A stretch of DNA of 45,561 nt from assembly GCA_045655165.1 (NCBI GenBank), contig JAZOOT010000041.1:1-45561 (forward strand), read 5' to 3'. The notes under the pieces were generated by a model that was not told where the DNA came from, did no database searches, and worked only from the letters and a program-made list of their open reading frames with translations. Position numbers and translations under genes: made by a program. The stretch comes from SIG607 sp045655165 (GTDB taxonomy: Bacteria > Bacillota > Clostridia > Oscillospirales > Acutalibacteraceae). Positions 17,232 through 25,751 of this stretch are shown piece by piece; positions within the stretch are counted from its first letter, which is position 1; every line of letters begins with the position of its first letter.

Positions 17232-18530
17232 TTAAATATTTTTAAAAAATTCAAGCGAGCGTGCAGAAAAAGCCAAGTAACGCTCTTTTTTGTCGCGAAT
17301 GTGATTTTTAAGCGGTGGTAAAACCCCAAAATTTGCACCCATTGGCTGAAAGTTTGTAACCGAAGAATCGGTTATAAAGTGAAGAAGTGCGCCTATCATT
17401 GTAAATTCGGGCAAAATATATGCCTCTTCGCCTTTTAAAAACCTAACGGCGTTTATGCCCGCAATAATACCCGAAGCGGCTGATTCCATATACCCCTCAA
17501 CACCCGAAAGTTGACCTGCAATAAAAACGTTACTATTGGCTTTAAGCGAAAGGTTTTTATTAAGAACTTTGGGTGAATTTATAAATGTGTTTCGGTGCAT
17601 TACACCATAACGCACAAATTCGGCATTTTGAAGCCCCGGTATTAAAGAAAACACCCTTTTTTGTTCGCCAAATTTTAAATTAGTTTGAAAACCAACAATA
17701 TTAAAAAGTGTTCCTCTTGCATTTTCACTTCGTAGTTGAACAACCGCCCACGGCCTTTTTCCTGTATTGGGGTCAATTAAACCAACGGGCTTAAGAGGAC
17801 CAAAACGTATTGAATCGCTACCGCGCTTCGCAAGAATTTCAATAGGCATACAGCCCTCGTAAACGTTTATAGGTTTATCAAATTCGTGTGTGATTGCCGG
17901 CTGTGCCGAAACAAGTTCTTTATGAAAATTTTCATATTCTTCTTTGTTAAACGGGCAGTTAATATAATCGTCTGTTCCCTTTTGATAACGCGAAGCAAAA
18001 AACGCTTTACTAAAATCAATACTTTCTTTTGTTACAATAGGTGCCGCAGCATCATAAAAACTTAAACATTCTTCACCGGAAATTTTCTTAATTTCTTCTA
18101 CCAAATCACCGTCAGTTAAAGGCCCTGTGGCAATAACCGTTATACAGTTATTATCAATTTCATTGACCAGTTCATTTTTAATTGTAATAAGCGGATGGTT
18201 TTTAATAATTTCGGTTATATAAGAAGAAAATAAATCCCTATCAACCGCCAAAGCGCCTCCTGCCGCAACTGCACAGCGCGAAGCTGATTCAAGGCAAACA
18301 GAAGAATGAAGCCGCATTTCTTCTTTTAAAAGTCCTGCCGCCGAATCAATTTTAGATGCCTTAAGCGAATTAGAACAAACAAGTTCGGCAAAATTTTCGC
18401 TTTTATGCGCAGGCGACATTTTAACGGGTTTCATTTCATAAAGAACAACCTTTACACCGCGGTTAGCAATTTGCAAAGCCGCTTCACAACCCGCAAGGCC
18501 CGCACCAATAACTTTAATATAATCCTTCAT
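17232..18530 (-). CDS. trmFO: tRNA (uracil-54,C5)-methyltransferase, folate/FAD-dependent (TrmFO)
   Basis: A 432-residue flavoprotein that makes ribothymidine-54 in the T-loop of tRNA using methylene-tetrahydrofolate. It has the FAD dinucleotide fold IKVIGAGLAGCEAALQIANRG at the N-terminus, ELVCSNSLKA with a conserved Cys, and the C-terminal GQLSGVEGYMESAASG..AG. I use the ATG at 18530 (MKDYIKVIGAGLAG), which overlaps the topA stop as TAATG; GGGAGA lies somewhat far upstream. A longer in-frame start at 18575 would sit wholly within topA and adds 15 residues not typical of the family. topA-trmFO is a conserved pair. Confidence 0.95.
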   Translation of the reverse strand: MKDYIKVIGAGLAGCEAALQIANRGVKVVLYEMKPVKMSPAHKSENFAELVCSNSLKASKIDSAAGLLKEEMRLHSSVCLESASRCAVAAGGALAVDRDLFSSYITEIIKNHPLITIKNELVNEIDNNCITVIATGPLTDGDLVEEIKKISGEECLSFYDAAAPIVTKESIDFSKAFFASRYQKGTDDYINCPFNKEEYENFHKELVSAQPAITHEFDKPINVYEGCMPIEILAKRGSDSIRFGPLKPVGLIDPNTGKRPWAVVQLRSENARGTLFNIVGFQTNLKFGEQKRVFSLIPGLQNAEFVRYGVMHRNTFINSPKVLNKNLSLKANSNVFIAGQLSGVEGYMESAASGIIAGINAVRFLKGEEAYILPEFTMIGALLHFITDSSVTNFQPMGANFGVLPPLKNHIRDKKERYLAFSARSLEFFKNI

Positions 18531-20605
18531 TATTTTGATTTTTTCTCCCTTGAAGGACACTGTGAATTCATACAATAATTACGGCCTCTTATGCCCTGCA
18601 AAATATAACTTCCGCAAACTGTGCATTTTTCACCGGTGGGAATACCGGGGGATGCAAAATCGCAAGCGGGATAAGCCGAACAGCCGTAAAACTTTTTGCC
18701 GGTTTTTTTAGATACCCTTTTAATAAGTTTAGCACCGCATTTTGGACAAGGTTGTTTAACTTCATCTTCTACCAACGGTTTGGTGTTTTTACATTCGGGA
18801 TAACCCGGACAAGCAAGGAATTTTCCAAAACGGCTATTTTTAATAACCATTTTTCTTCCGCAGTTTTCACAAACAACATCGGTTTCGGTATCGGGAACTT
18901 TAATTTTAACACCATTCATAGAATCTTCTGCTTTTTTAATGCTAACCTTAAAATCACCGTAAAAATCATCAACCGTTTTTACCCAACCAAGTTCACCCGC
19001 ATCAATTCGGTCAAGGTTTTCTTCCATACCTGCGGTAAACTTAACGTCAACAATTTTTTTAAAGTGCGAACTAATTAAATCGGTAACCACCATACCAAGT
19101 TTGGTGGGTTTAAGTGTTTTCTTTTCGCGTTCAATGTAATCGCGCTGTAAGATGTTTGCCATTATAGGAGCATAGGTAGACGGTCTGCCAATACCGTTTT
19201 CATCAAGCGCTTTTGTTAAACTTGATTCGGTGTAGCGTGCGGGCGGTTGTGTAAAATGCTGATTAGGCATAATTCCCTTGCATTTAGGCATATCACCAGA
19301 TTTAATTTCGGGAAGTGCACCGCCGTTTTCTTCACTGCTTTCGTTTGCTTCTTCATACAAAGCGGTAAAACCGTCAAACTTAACGGTATAACCGCTTGCT
19401 TTAAATAAATAATCGCCCACAGTAATATCGGCCGCGGTTGTTTCCTGAGTGCAATTTGCCATTAAACTTGCAACAAAACGGTTAAAAATAAGTTTATAAA
19501 GTTTATACTGTTCGGCAGTTAAAGAATCTTTAATGCTTTCGGGGTCAAGTCGCATATCGGTTGGTCTAATTGCTTCGTGAGCGTCTTGCGCCGATTTTTT
19601 AGACTTAAACACCCTTTGTGTTTTTGGTAAGTATTTTTCGCCGAAGTTAGCAACAATATAGCCGTTTGCTGCCACCCTTGCGTCATCGGAAATACGCAAA
19701 GAATCGGTACGCATATAGGTAATAAGACCTGTTTCGCCAACGCCCTTTACATTTACGCCTTCGTACAACTGCTGTGCAATTCGCATTGTGCGCGTACCAC
19801 TGAAATTAAAGCGTTTAGACGCTTCTTGTTGAAGTGTTGAAGTAATAAACGGAGGCGAGGGCTGACGGTTTCTTATACCCTTTTTAACGTTTATAACCTT
19901 AAATTCTTTATTGGCAATATCTTCAACAATTTTTTGCGCTGTTTTGCCATCATTTATTTCAATTTTTTCGCCTGCTAAATTACCGTAAAAACGGGCATTA
20001 AAGTTTTTCTTTAAATTAAGTTTTGCATCAATAGTCCAAAACTCAACAGGAACAAACTGTTCTATTTCCCTTTCGCGGTCAACAACAAGTTTAAGCGCAA
20101 CCGATTGCACCCTACCTGCAGAAAGACCGCTTTTAACCTTTTTCCACAAAAACGGGCTTAATTTATAACCAACAATACGGTCAAGCACACGTCTTGCCTG
20201 TTGAGCATCAACAAGATTCATATCTATCTTGTGGGGGTTTTTCATACCTGCTTCAACACCGCTTTTGGTAATTTCGTTAAAAGAAACCCTAACAGGTTTG
20301 TTCATATCTATATCAAGCAAGTGTGCAAGATGCCACGAAATTGCTTCGCCTTCGCGGTCAGGGTCGGTAGCAAGATAAACCGCTTCGCTTTGCGCGGCGG
20401 CTTGTTTTAATTGTTTTATAAGCTCTTTTTTATCGGCCATAACCAAATACTGCGGTTTGTAACCGTTTTCTAAATCAACACCAAGTTTAGATTTAGGTAA
20501 ATCCCTTACGTGGCCTTTTGAAGCCAACACTAAATAATCGTTACCTAAATACTTTTGAATACTTTTTTGTTTGCCGGGTGATTCTATAATAACAAGTTTA
20601 GACAT
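18530..20605 (-). CDS. topA: DNA topoisomerase I
   Basis: A 691-residue type IA topoisomerase that relaxes negative supercoils. The N-terminal Toprim domain shows LVIIESPGKQKSI and TDPDREGEAISWH; the active-site tyrosine is in GLITYMRTDS (about residue 300). The C-terminus has three Cys-rich zinc-ribbon modules (CENCGRK..CPGYPEC; CPKCGAK..CSAYPAC; CTVCGSY..C). Start ATG after AAAGGAG. Follows dprA. Confidence 0.97.
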   Translation of the reverse strand: MSKLVIIESPGKQKSIQKYLGNDYLVLASKGHVRDLPKSKLGVDLENGYKPQYLVMADKKELIKQLKQAAAQSEAVYLATDPDREGEAISWHLAHLLDIDMNKPVRVSFNEITKSGVEAGMKNPHKIDMNLVDAQQARRVLDRIVGYKLSPFLWKKVKSGLSAGRVQSVALKLVVDREREIEQFVPVEFWTIDAKLNLKKNFNARFYGNLAGEKIEINDGKTAQKIVEDIANKEFKVINVKKGIRNRQPSPPFITSTLQQEASKRFNFSGTRTMRIAQQLYEGVNVKGVGETGLITYMRTDSLRISDDARVAANGYIVANFGEKYLPKTQRVFKSKKSAQDAHEAIRPTDMRLDPESIKDSLTAEQYKLYKLIFNRFVASLMANCTQETTAADITVGDYLFKASGYTVKFDGFTALYEEANESSEENGGALPEIKSGDMPKCKGIMPNQHFTQPPARYTESSLTKALDENGIGRPSTYAPIMANILQRDYIEREKKTLKPTKLGMVVTDLISSHFKKIVDVKFTAGMEENLDRIDAGELGWVKTVDDFYGDFKVSIKKAEDSMNGVKIKVPDTETDVVCENCGRKMVIKNSRFGKFLACPGYPECKNTKPLVEDEVKQPCPKCGAKLIKRVSKKTGKKFYGCSAYPACDFASPGIPTGEKCTVCGSYILQGIRGRNYCMNSQCPSREKKSK

Positions 20606-20610
20606 TAAAT

Positions 20611-21816
20611 CTACTCCTTTATAACCAACGAATACCTACCGCCGGGAAGCGATGTTATAAAACCAAAAATTTCAAGTTCGCCCAAAGCAGCGGTTATTTC
20701 TGCTGAACTCAATTCAGCTATAAAAATATCATCACACAAAAATTCATGCTTATCTAAACAATTATACACCATTTTTGCATTTTTTGAAAGATGTTCAGGC
20801 AATATTTTTTTAATAATTTTTACATTTATTGGTTTATTTATTACTTTTTCGCTTTTTTTGCCGTTATTTTCTTTCTTTTTATTAACAGGTTTATATGAAC
20901 CATCATAAATAACGGGCTTTAAAAGTTTTGCTGTGCTTGATTTTTCGATATCTATTTTATCAGGATACTTCCATAAATATTCTTCAAAAACATCATTTAT
21001 TTCAAGCAATGGTTTAGCGCCGTCGCGCAGTAATAAATTTGAGCCAACATAGTTTTCATTGCCGGGATTACCCGGAATTACAAACAAATCACGGTTAAAC
21101 TCTGTGGCAAAACCCGCAGTAATAAGCGAACCGCTTTTTAAAGGCGCTTCAACTAAAACAGTACCGTCGCAAATACCCGCCATAATACGATTTCTTTGTG
21201 GAAATGTGAATTTGCTTGCCTTGGTTTTTGGCGGAAATTCGGTAATTAAACAACCGTTTTCAGCAATGCGTTCACGAAGTGGCTCATTACGTTTTAAATA
21301 ATTATCGCCAAAGCCGTTTCCAAGCACCGCAACGGTTTTACCGCCGTGGCAAAGTGCGCCGTCGTGCGCGGCATAATCAGAGCCAACAGCACCACCGCTT
21401 ACAACAATAAACCCTGCAATAGCAAACCTTGCCGCAAGTGAATAAGCGCATTTATAGCCATAATCGCTTACCTTACGCGGACCTACCATACAAAGCGATG
21501 GCAAAGAATTAAAATTAGGTAATTCACCCTTGCAATAAAGAACAAGTGGCGGATTACTAATATTAAGAAGCTTAACAGGATATTTATTGTCTTTATAAGT
21601 CACAATAGAAATATTTTCATGATTACAGTATTCTATAATCTTTTCCGCTTTACTAAGCGAAATCTTTTTGGCCGTTTTAACAAAGTTGGTGCCAAGAAAG
21701 TTATATTTATCAGTATTTTTATAAATATCTTCCGCTAATATGTTTTCTTCAATAATTTTTAAAGAAAGCGGTGAAGCGGTTGATAACACCAACTGAAGCC
21801 AAACTATGTATTTCAA
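20611..21816 (-). CDS. dprA: DNA-processing protein DprA
   Basis: A 401-residue Rossmann-fold protein that loads RecA onto incoming single-stranded DNA in transformation and is often kept in non-competent Firmicutes. Core motifs: MVGPRKVSDYG, VVSGGAVGSDYAAHDGAL, FPQRNRIMAGICDGTVLVEA, GSLITAGFA and FVIPGN. A helical N-terminal part precedes it; a lysine-rich linker (~320-345) leads to a C-terminal winged helix (~345-395). The usual GSR of the family reads GPR here. It starts directly after the trmH-like stop and runs into topA. Confidence 0.94.
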   Translation of the reverse strand: MKYIVWLQLVLSTASPLSLKIIEENILAEDIYKNTDKYNFLGTNFVKTAKKISLSKAEKIIEYCNHENISIVTYKDNKYPVKLLNISNPPLVLYCKGELPNFNSLPSLCMVGPRKVSDYGYKCAYSLAARFAIAGFIVVSGGAVGSDYAAHDGALCHGGKTVAVLGNGFGDNYLKRNEPLRERIAENGCLITEFPPKTKASKFTFPQRNRIMAGICDGTVLVEAPLKSGSLITAGFATEFNRDLFVIPGNPGNENYVGSNLLLRDGAKPLLEINDVFEEYLWKYPDKIDIEKSSTAKLLKPVIYDGSYKPVNKKKENNGKKSEKVINKPINVKIIKKILPEHLSKNAKMVYNCLDKHEFLCDDIFIAELSSAEITAALGELEIFGFITSLPGGRYSLVIKE

Positions 21817-22596
21817 TTACTTACACATCTCCCACATAACAACAGATGCGGCTGCGGCAGCATTAAGTGATTCTGCCCTGCCGTTCATTTTAATTGTAAT
21901 TTTACTGTCAGCCAAATCAATCATTTTTTCGGTTAAACCGTTGCCTTCGTTACCAATAACCGCTACACAGCCGTTATTAAAGCAAAAACTGCCAACCTGT
22001 TCGGCTTGGCCGTGAACAACACAAGCGTAAACTTTAAGGCCGGTTTGTTTAAGTTCATTAGGTAAATCTTCAAGTATATAAATGGGCAACCTTAACACAG
22101 TACCCATTGAGCTGCGAAGCACCTTTGGGCTATATATATCACAACTATCACTTGAAATAAAAACACCGTTTAGCCCAAGCGCTTCGGCTGTACGGCAAAT
22201 GGCACCCACGTTAGATGGGTCTTGAAGATTTTCAAGTGCTATGTATTTTCCGTTTAAATCAATTTTCAAAATATTGTTTTCCTGCATATTAGCAACCGCC
22301 ATAACGCCCTGCGGTGTTAGGGTATCACTAATAGAAGCGAAAAGTTTTTCACCAATTATAAATACTTTTTCACTTTTTTCAGTAAACTTATTTACCGCAT
22401 CAGGGTTCTTTTTTGCAAATTCTTCGGTGTAAAGCAAGTACGAAAAAGTAATGTTATTATCGGCTGCATCGTCTAACAAACGAAGACCTTCAATAACAAA
22501 ACAGTTTTCTTTTTTACGTTGTCTTGAAGAAGTTTGCAAACGTTTAATCGTTTTAATTAAAGTGTTATCCTTACTGTTAATAAGCCCAATAGACAC
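21817..22596 (-). CDS. SpoU/TrmH-family RNA 2'-O-methyltransferase
   Basis: A 259-residue SPOUT methyltransferase with an N-terminal substrate-binding domain (to ~100). Its trefoil-knot catalytic domain shows NPSNVGAICRTAEALG, AVIGNEGNGL and IKMNGRAESLNAAAAASVV. The target, 23S rRNA or tRNA, cannot be told from sequence. I start it at the GTG at 22596, which has AGAAAGG 9 nt before it. A longer in-frame ATG at 22635 lies inside the rplT terminator and is unlikely. First gene after that terminator; dprA follows without a gap. Confidence 0.88.
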   Translation of the reverse strand: MSIGLINSKDNTLIKTIKRLQTSSRQRKKENCFVIEGLRLLDDAADNNITFSYLLYTEEFAKKNPDAVNKFTEKSEKVFIIGEKLFASISDTLTPQGVMAVANMQENNILKIDLNGKYIALENLQDPSNVGAICRTAEALGLNGVFISSDSCDIYSPKVLRSSMGTVLRLPIYILEDLPNELKQTGLKVYACVVHGQAEQVGSFCFNNGCVAVIGNEGNGLTEKMIDLADSKITIKMNGRAESLNAAAAASVVMWEMCK

Positions 22597-22621
22597 TGCT
22601 ATTTTCCTTTCTGTATAATTA

Positions 22622-22661
22622 AAAAATTCGCCCAAGATAAAATTATCTTGGGCGGCAAAAA
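22622..22661 (-). terminator. Terminator of infC-rpmI-rplT
   Basis: CGCCCAAGATAA (22629-22640) pairs perfectly with TTATCTTGGGCG (22643-22654). On the minus strand it is followed by AATTTTTTAATT. It lies right after the rplT stop. Confidence 0.92.
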
Positions 22662-23021
22662 TTATTTTTTAAGAGCTTTTTGTGCCTGAGCAACAAGCGC
22701 AGCAAATGCTTTTTCATCGTTTACTGCAATGTCAGCAAGCATTTTACGGTTGATTTGCACACCGGAAACTTTAAGTCCGTTCATAAATGTTGAGTAATTC
22801 ATACCGTTCATTTTTGCAGCGGCAGAAATACGTGCAATCCACAAACGACGGAAATCACGTTTTTTAAGACGACGACCGATGTAAGCATAGTTACCAGATT
22901 TCATAACTGCTTCTTTTGCAGTTTTAAAGAGTTTTGATTTAGCGCCAAAATAACCCTTGGCAAGTTTTAATACTTTCTTTCTTCTTTTGCGTGTAGCTAA
23001 CGCACCTTTAATACGTGCCAT
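22662..23021 (-). CDS. rplT: 50S ribosomal protein L20 (bL20)
   Basis: A 119-residue, strongly basic 23S rRNA-binding protein needed for early 50S assembly. It begins MARIKGALATRKRRKKVLKL and has the conserved GYFGAKSKLFKTAKEAVMKS and RRLKKRDFRRLWIARISAAA. In Firmicutes L20 represses its own infC-rpmI-rplT operon. Start ATG after AGGAGGAAG. Confidence 0.98.
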   Translation of the reverse strand: MARIKGALATRKRRKKVLKLAKGYFGAKSKLFKTAKEAVMKSGNYAYIGRRLKKRDFRRLWIARISAAAKMNGMNYSTFMNGLKVSGVQINRKMLADIAVNDEKAFAALVAQAQKALKK

Positions 23022-23047
23022 ATATTCTTCCTCCTATTCAGTTTTCC

Positions 23048-23245
23048 TTATTTATAAGGAATCATTTTCTTAACCTTTACAACGTTTGTTGCATCGGCAA
23101 CAACTGTTTTACGCAAGTTTCTTTTACGTTTGGTTGTCTTTTTGTTTAAAATGTGAGACTTAAATGCATGTGCACGTTTAACCTTACCGGTTTTGGTGAG
23201 TTTAAAGCGTTTTTTTGCACCACTGTGTGTTTTAATCTTAGGCAT
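23048..23245 (-). CDS. rpmI: 50S ribosomal protein L35 (bL35)
   Basis: A 65-residue basic protein with the family start MPKIKTHSGAKKRFKLTKTG and the HILNKKTTKRKRNLRK centre. Start ATG after AAGGAGG. Lies 24 nt after infC and 26 nt before rplT, as in nearly all bacteria. Confidence 0.98.
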   Translation of the reverse strand: MPKIKTHSGAKKRFKLTKTGKVKRAHAFKSHILNKKTTKRKRNLRKTVVADATNVVKVKKMIPYK

Positions 23246-23269
23246 TTTTATTCCTCCTTAAAATAATTA

Positions 23270-23788
23270 CTATTTTGTTGATTTGGGTGCAAGAAACATT
23301 AACATGTTTCTGCCTTCCATTTTTGCAGGTTTTTCAACCGTAGCGTATTCACTGCAAAATTCTGCAAAGCGTGACATTGTATCAAGGCCAATTTCGGGGT
23401 GGCCAAGTTCACGGCCGCGGAAACGAATAGAAACCTTAACTTTATCGCCGCTTTTTAAGAAACGAATTGCATGATTTCCTTTTGTTTCAAAATCGTGTGT
23501 GTCAATACTTAAACCAAGACGAATTTCTTTAACTTCAATAACTTTTTGGTTTTTTCTTGCTTCTTTTTCGCGCTTTGCCTGTTCAAAACGGTATTTACCG
23601 TAATCCATAATTTTGCATACAGGCGGAACAGCATTAGGCGAAACACAAACAAGGTCAAGCCCTTTTGCATAAGCCGCATTGATAGCGTCTTTAATGGGCA
23701 AAACACCAAGTTGTTCACCGGTTGAAGTAATAACCCTTACTTCACCAAAAGTAATGTCTTCGTTTATTGCTACTTCTTTACTGCTAAT
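23270..23788 (-). CDS. infC: Translation initiation factor IF-3, AUU start
   Basis: A 172-residue factor that keeps 30S subunits free and proofreads the start codon. The N domain has AINEDITFGEVRVI, then the linker QAKREKEARKNQKVIEVKEIRL, then the C domain with FLKSGDKVKVSIRFRGRELGH. I place the start at the ATT at 23786-23788: CGGAGGTG lies 7 nt upstream and the protein then begins (M)SSKEVAINEDI, the normal IF-3 N-terminus. The non-standard AUU codon is the classic device by which IF-3 represses its own translation. Upstream ATGs in frame (to 23860) would run through the leader terminator hairpin. Confidence 0.95.
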   Translation of the reverse strand: MSSKEVAINEDITFGEVRVITSTGEQLGVLPIKDAINAAYAKGLDLVCVSPNAVPPVCKIMDYGKYRFEQAKREKEARKNQKVIEVKEIRLGLSIDTHDFETKGNHAIRFLKSGDKVKVSIRFRGRELGHPEIGLDTMSRFAEFCSEYATVEKPAKMEGRNMLMFLAPKSTK

Positions 23789-23937
23789 GGGTATGCACCT
23801 CCGTTTAAATAAACAAAAAGCGTGAACGAAAATTCGTTCACGCATAACAACAAAGCACACTTATTTTGCTTTAAAGTTATTAACCCATTAGGAGCCAGCC
23901 GCGAGGGTGAGAACGAATTGTTCTACTTAATTGTACC
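23789..23937 (-). promoter_or_regulatory. Structured 5' leader of infC-rpmI-rplT (L20-leader-like attenuator)
   Basis: About 150 nt of untranslated leader precede infC. Its 3' part is a perfect 11-bp hairpin, GCGTGAACGAA (23820-23830) with TTCGTTCACGC (23833-23843), followed on the minus strand by TTTTTGTTT: an intrinsic terminator 20 nt before the infC ribosome site. The 5' part contains a second TTCGTTC copy (about 23910) that could compete for pairing, and GC-rich CTCGCGGCTGGCTCC. Firmicutes control this operon by L20 binding to such a leader and switching the terminator; the match to that class is by position and architecture, not by a covariance search. Confidence 0.7.
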
Positions 23938-23939
23938 TA

Positions 23940-23970
23940 TATATAATAACACCTTTTTTTAATTTGTCAA
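23940..23970 (-). promoter_or_regulatory. infC: Promoter of the infC operon
   Basis: On the minus strand a perfect -35 box TTGACA (23965-23970) is followed by an AT-rich -10 region: ATTATA at 17 nt, or TATATA (23940-23945) at 19 nt. Just downstream of the mreB stop. The exact -10 is uncertain. Confidence 0.65.
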
Positions 23971-23977
23971 GTGTTTT

Positions 23978-25000
23978 TTAATGTATTTCCAATTCTTTCA
24001 TACTACGAAGCTGGTAATTTATGTTTTTCATCATTTCGGGGCGGTTAAGTGCAGCAGCCGCGCCCTTTACAACGCTGTACTGAGGCGTATCTACAGTATT
24101 AACAGGAATACCAAGTTTCTTTTCTATAAGTTCTTTCATACCAAAAATAAGCGAACCGCCGCCAACCAAATACAGTCCTTCCGCCTTAATATCGGCAGCA
24201 ATATCGGGTTCAATGTTTTCAAGCGATTTTTTAATTGCATTGCAAATTGAAACCGCAGTAGGACGCAAAATTTTATAAATTTCGGCCGAGCCAACTTCAA
24301 AGGTTTCGGGCAAACCCGTAAACATATTTCTGCCCTTTGAAATTGCGGTTAATTCAACAGGTCGCGCATAAACCGAGCCAATTTGAATTTTAATTTGTTC
24401 GGCAGAAAGTTGTCCGATTTCAATATTACGGCTACGGCGAACGTGGGTTATAATTTGTTCATCAAAATTAAACGAAGCAGTTTTAAACGACTGACATGAA
24501 ACAATACCGCCAAGCGAAATAACAGCAATGTCGGTTGTGCCCGCGCCAATATCAACAATTAAATGGCCGCGCGGAGTATTAAAATCAATATCAAGCCCAA
24601 CGGCAATAGCCAAAGGCGACTCAACAACGTTAATACTTCTTCCGCCCGCAGCCAAAGCAACGTTTGAAACCGAACGGTGTTGAAGTTCAGTTAAACCAGC
24701 GGGAATTGAAGCCATTACCTTTGGGCGAATAATTTTGTTACCAAAAACTTCGGTCATATAATGTTTAAGCATTGCTTCAGCAACTTCATAGTCGGAAATA
24801 AGGCCGTTTTGTATTGGACGCACACATTCAAGCGTATCGGGTGTTCTGCCCAAAGTTTGTTTTGCTTTTTCGCCAAAATAAATGGGTTTAAAAGTTTCAG
24901 CATCAACCGTAACAATGCTGGGTTGTTCCAAAATAATTTTAGAGCCCGAAAATATAACGGTTTTATACGAGCCCAAATCAATACCAATTTCAGTAGCCAT
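23978..25000 (-). CDS. mreB: MreB/Mbl-family actin-like cell-shape protein
   Basis: A 340-residue bacterial actin. Nucleotide-binding blocks: IGIDLGSYKTVIF (phosphate 1), LIVDIGAGTTDIAVISLGG (phosphate 2) and LYLVGGGSLIFGM (adenosine), with VRPIQNGLISDYEVAE. It lines up over the whole MreB length but diverges in phosphate 1, where DLGTANT is usual. Start ATG at 25000 after GGTGGTGATACAA; a longer in-frame ATG (25015) would include that ribosome site in the coding region. No mreC or mreD is adjacent; comF and recD2 lie upstream, so it may be a secondary MreB/Mbl type. Confidence 0.9.
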   Translation of the reverse strand: MATEIGIDLGSYKTVIFSGSKIILEQPSIVTVDAETFKPIYFGEKAKQTLGRTPDTLECVRPIQNGLISDYEVAEAMLKHYMTEVFGNKIIRPKVMASIPAGLTELQHRSVSNVALAAGGRSINVVESPLAIAVGLDIDFNTPRGHLIVDIGAGTTDIAVISLGGIVSCQSFKTASFNFDEQIITHVRRSRNIEIGQLSAEQIKIQIGSVYARPVELTAISKGRNMFTGLPETFEVGSAEIYKILRPTAVSICNAIKKSLENIEPDIAADIKAEGLYLVGGGSLIFGMKELIEKKLGIPVNTVDTPQYSVVKGAAAALNRPEMMKNINYQLRSMKELEIH

Positions 25001-25032
25001 TTGTATCACCACCAATTATTATATTAAAATTC

Positions 25033-25749
25033 TTACCTTTTTTCAACAGTTTTATCGGTTAGCACGGCAGTTGCACAGTAAACCTCATCTGCGCCTGCAT
25101 ATAAAAGTGCCCTTGCGCAAGCATCAAGCGAAGCACCGGTAGTTTTAATATCATCAACCAAAAGAACGGTACCGCCATCAATTTTATTTTTATAATTATA
25201 ATTATTATAGGCGTTTTTATAGCGCGCATCAATGCCTTTTACCTTGTGCTGAACTTTTGCAAAAGATTTACGAATAAGCACATTATCTTTAAATTTTAAA
25301 TCTAACTCTTTGGCTAATTTTTTACCCAAAAGTTCAGCGTGGTTATAGTCCCTTGTTATTTTATGCCAAGGTTTCATTGGAACTGCGCAAACAAAAGAAA
25401 ACTGCACGTCATTAAACCGCTTTAATACAGTTTCTTTCATAAAATCTACGTAAAAATCAGCCAACATAGGTTTATTGTTAAATTTTAACGAATACACACC
25501 GCGCCTTGCAACCCCTTTATTAAAAAACGGTGCGCAAGTACCTGCAAAATGATACACATTATCTTTACATTCGCAACCACTTTGCGAATTTCCGCAACTG
25601 TTACACACCTTTTCGGGTAAAATTTCAATTGCCTTATAGCAGTCGTTACACAAAATTTTACCGTTTTCTAATATCTTTTCACAAGCAAAACAATGGCTTG
25701 GAAAAACTGTATCAAGCGCAACTGTTACTGCATCTTTAAAAAAACTCAT
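25033..25749 (-). CDS. ComF-family phosphoribosyltransferase-like protein
   Basis: A 238-residue protein with an N-terminal cysteine cluster (CFACEKIL..CNDCYKA..CNSCGNSQSGCEC, a likely zinc site) and a PRTase-fold C-terminus ending in the PRPP-binding loop VLLVDDIKTTGASLDACARAL. ComF is required for DNA uptake in naturally competent bacteria and also occurs in many that are not known to be competent. Start ATG is 3 nt past the recD2 stop. With dprA and the ComEC-like hydrolase in this window it gives three competence-associated genes, though not in one operon. Confidence 0.9.
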   Translation of the reverse strand: MSFFKDAVTVALDTVFPSHCFACEKILENGKILCNDCYKAIEILPEKVCNSCGNSQSGCECKDNVYHFAGTCAPFFNKGVARRGVYSLKFNNKPMLADFYVDFMKETVLKRFNDVQFSFVCAVPMKPWHKITRDYNHAELLGKKLAKELDLKFKDNVLIRKSFAKVQHKVKGIDARYKNAYNNYNYKNKIDGGTVLLVDDIKTTGASLDACARALLYAGADEVYCATAVLTDKTVEKR

Positions 25750-25751
25750 AT

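Noticed and set aside
22597..22635. A longer start for the TrmH-like gene
   Set aside because: It would lie in the rplT terminator stem; the GTG at 22596 has a good ribosome site.
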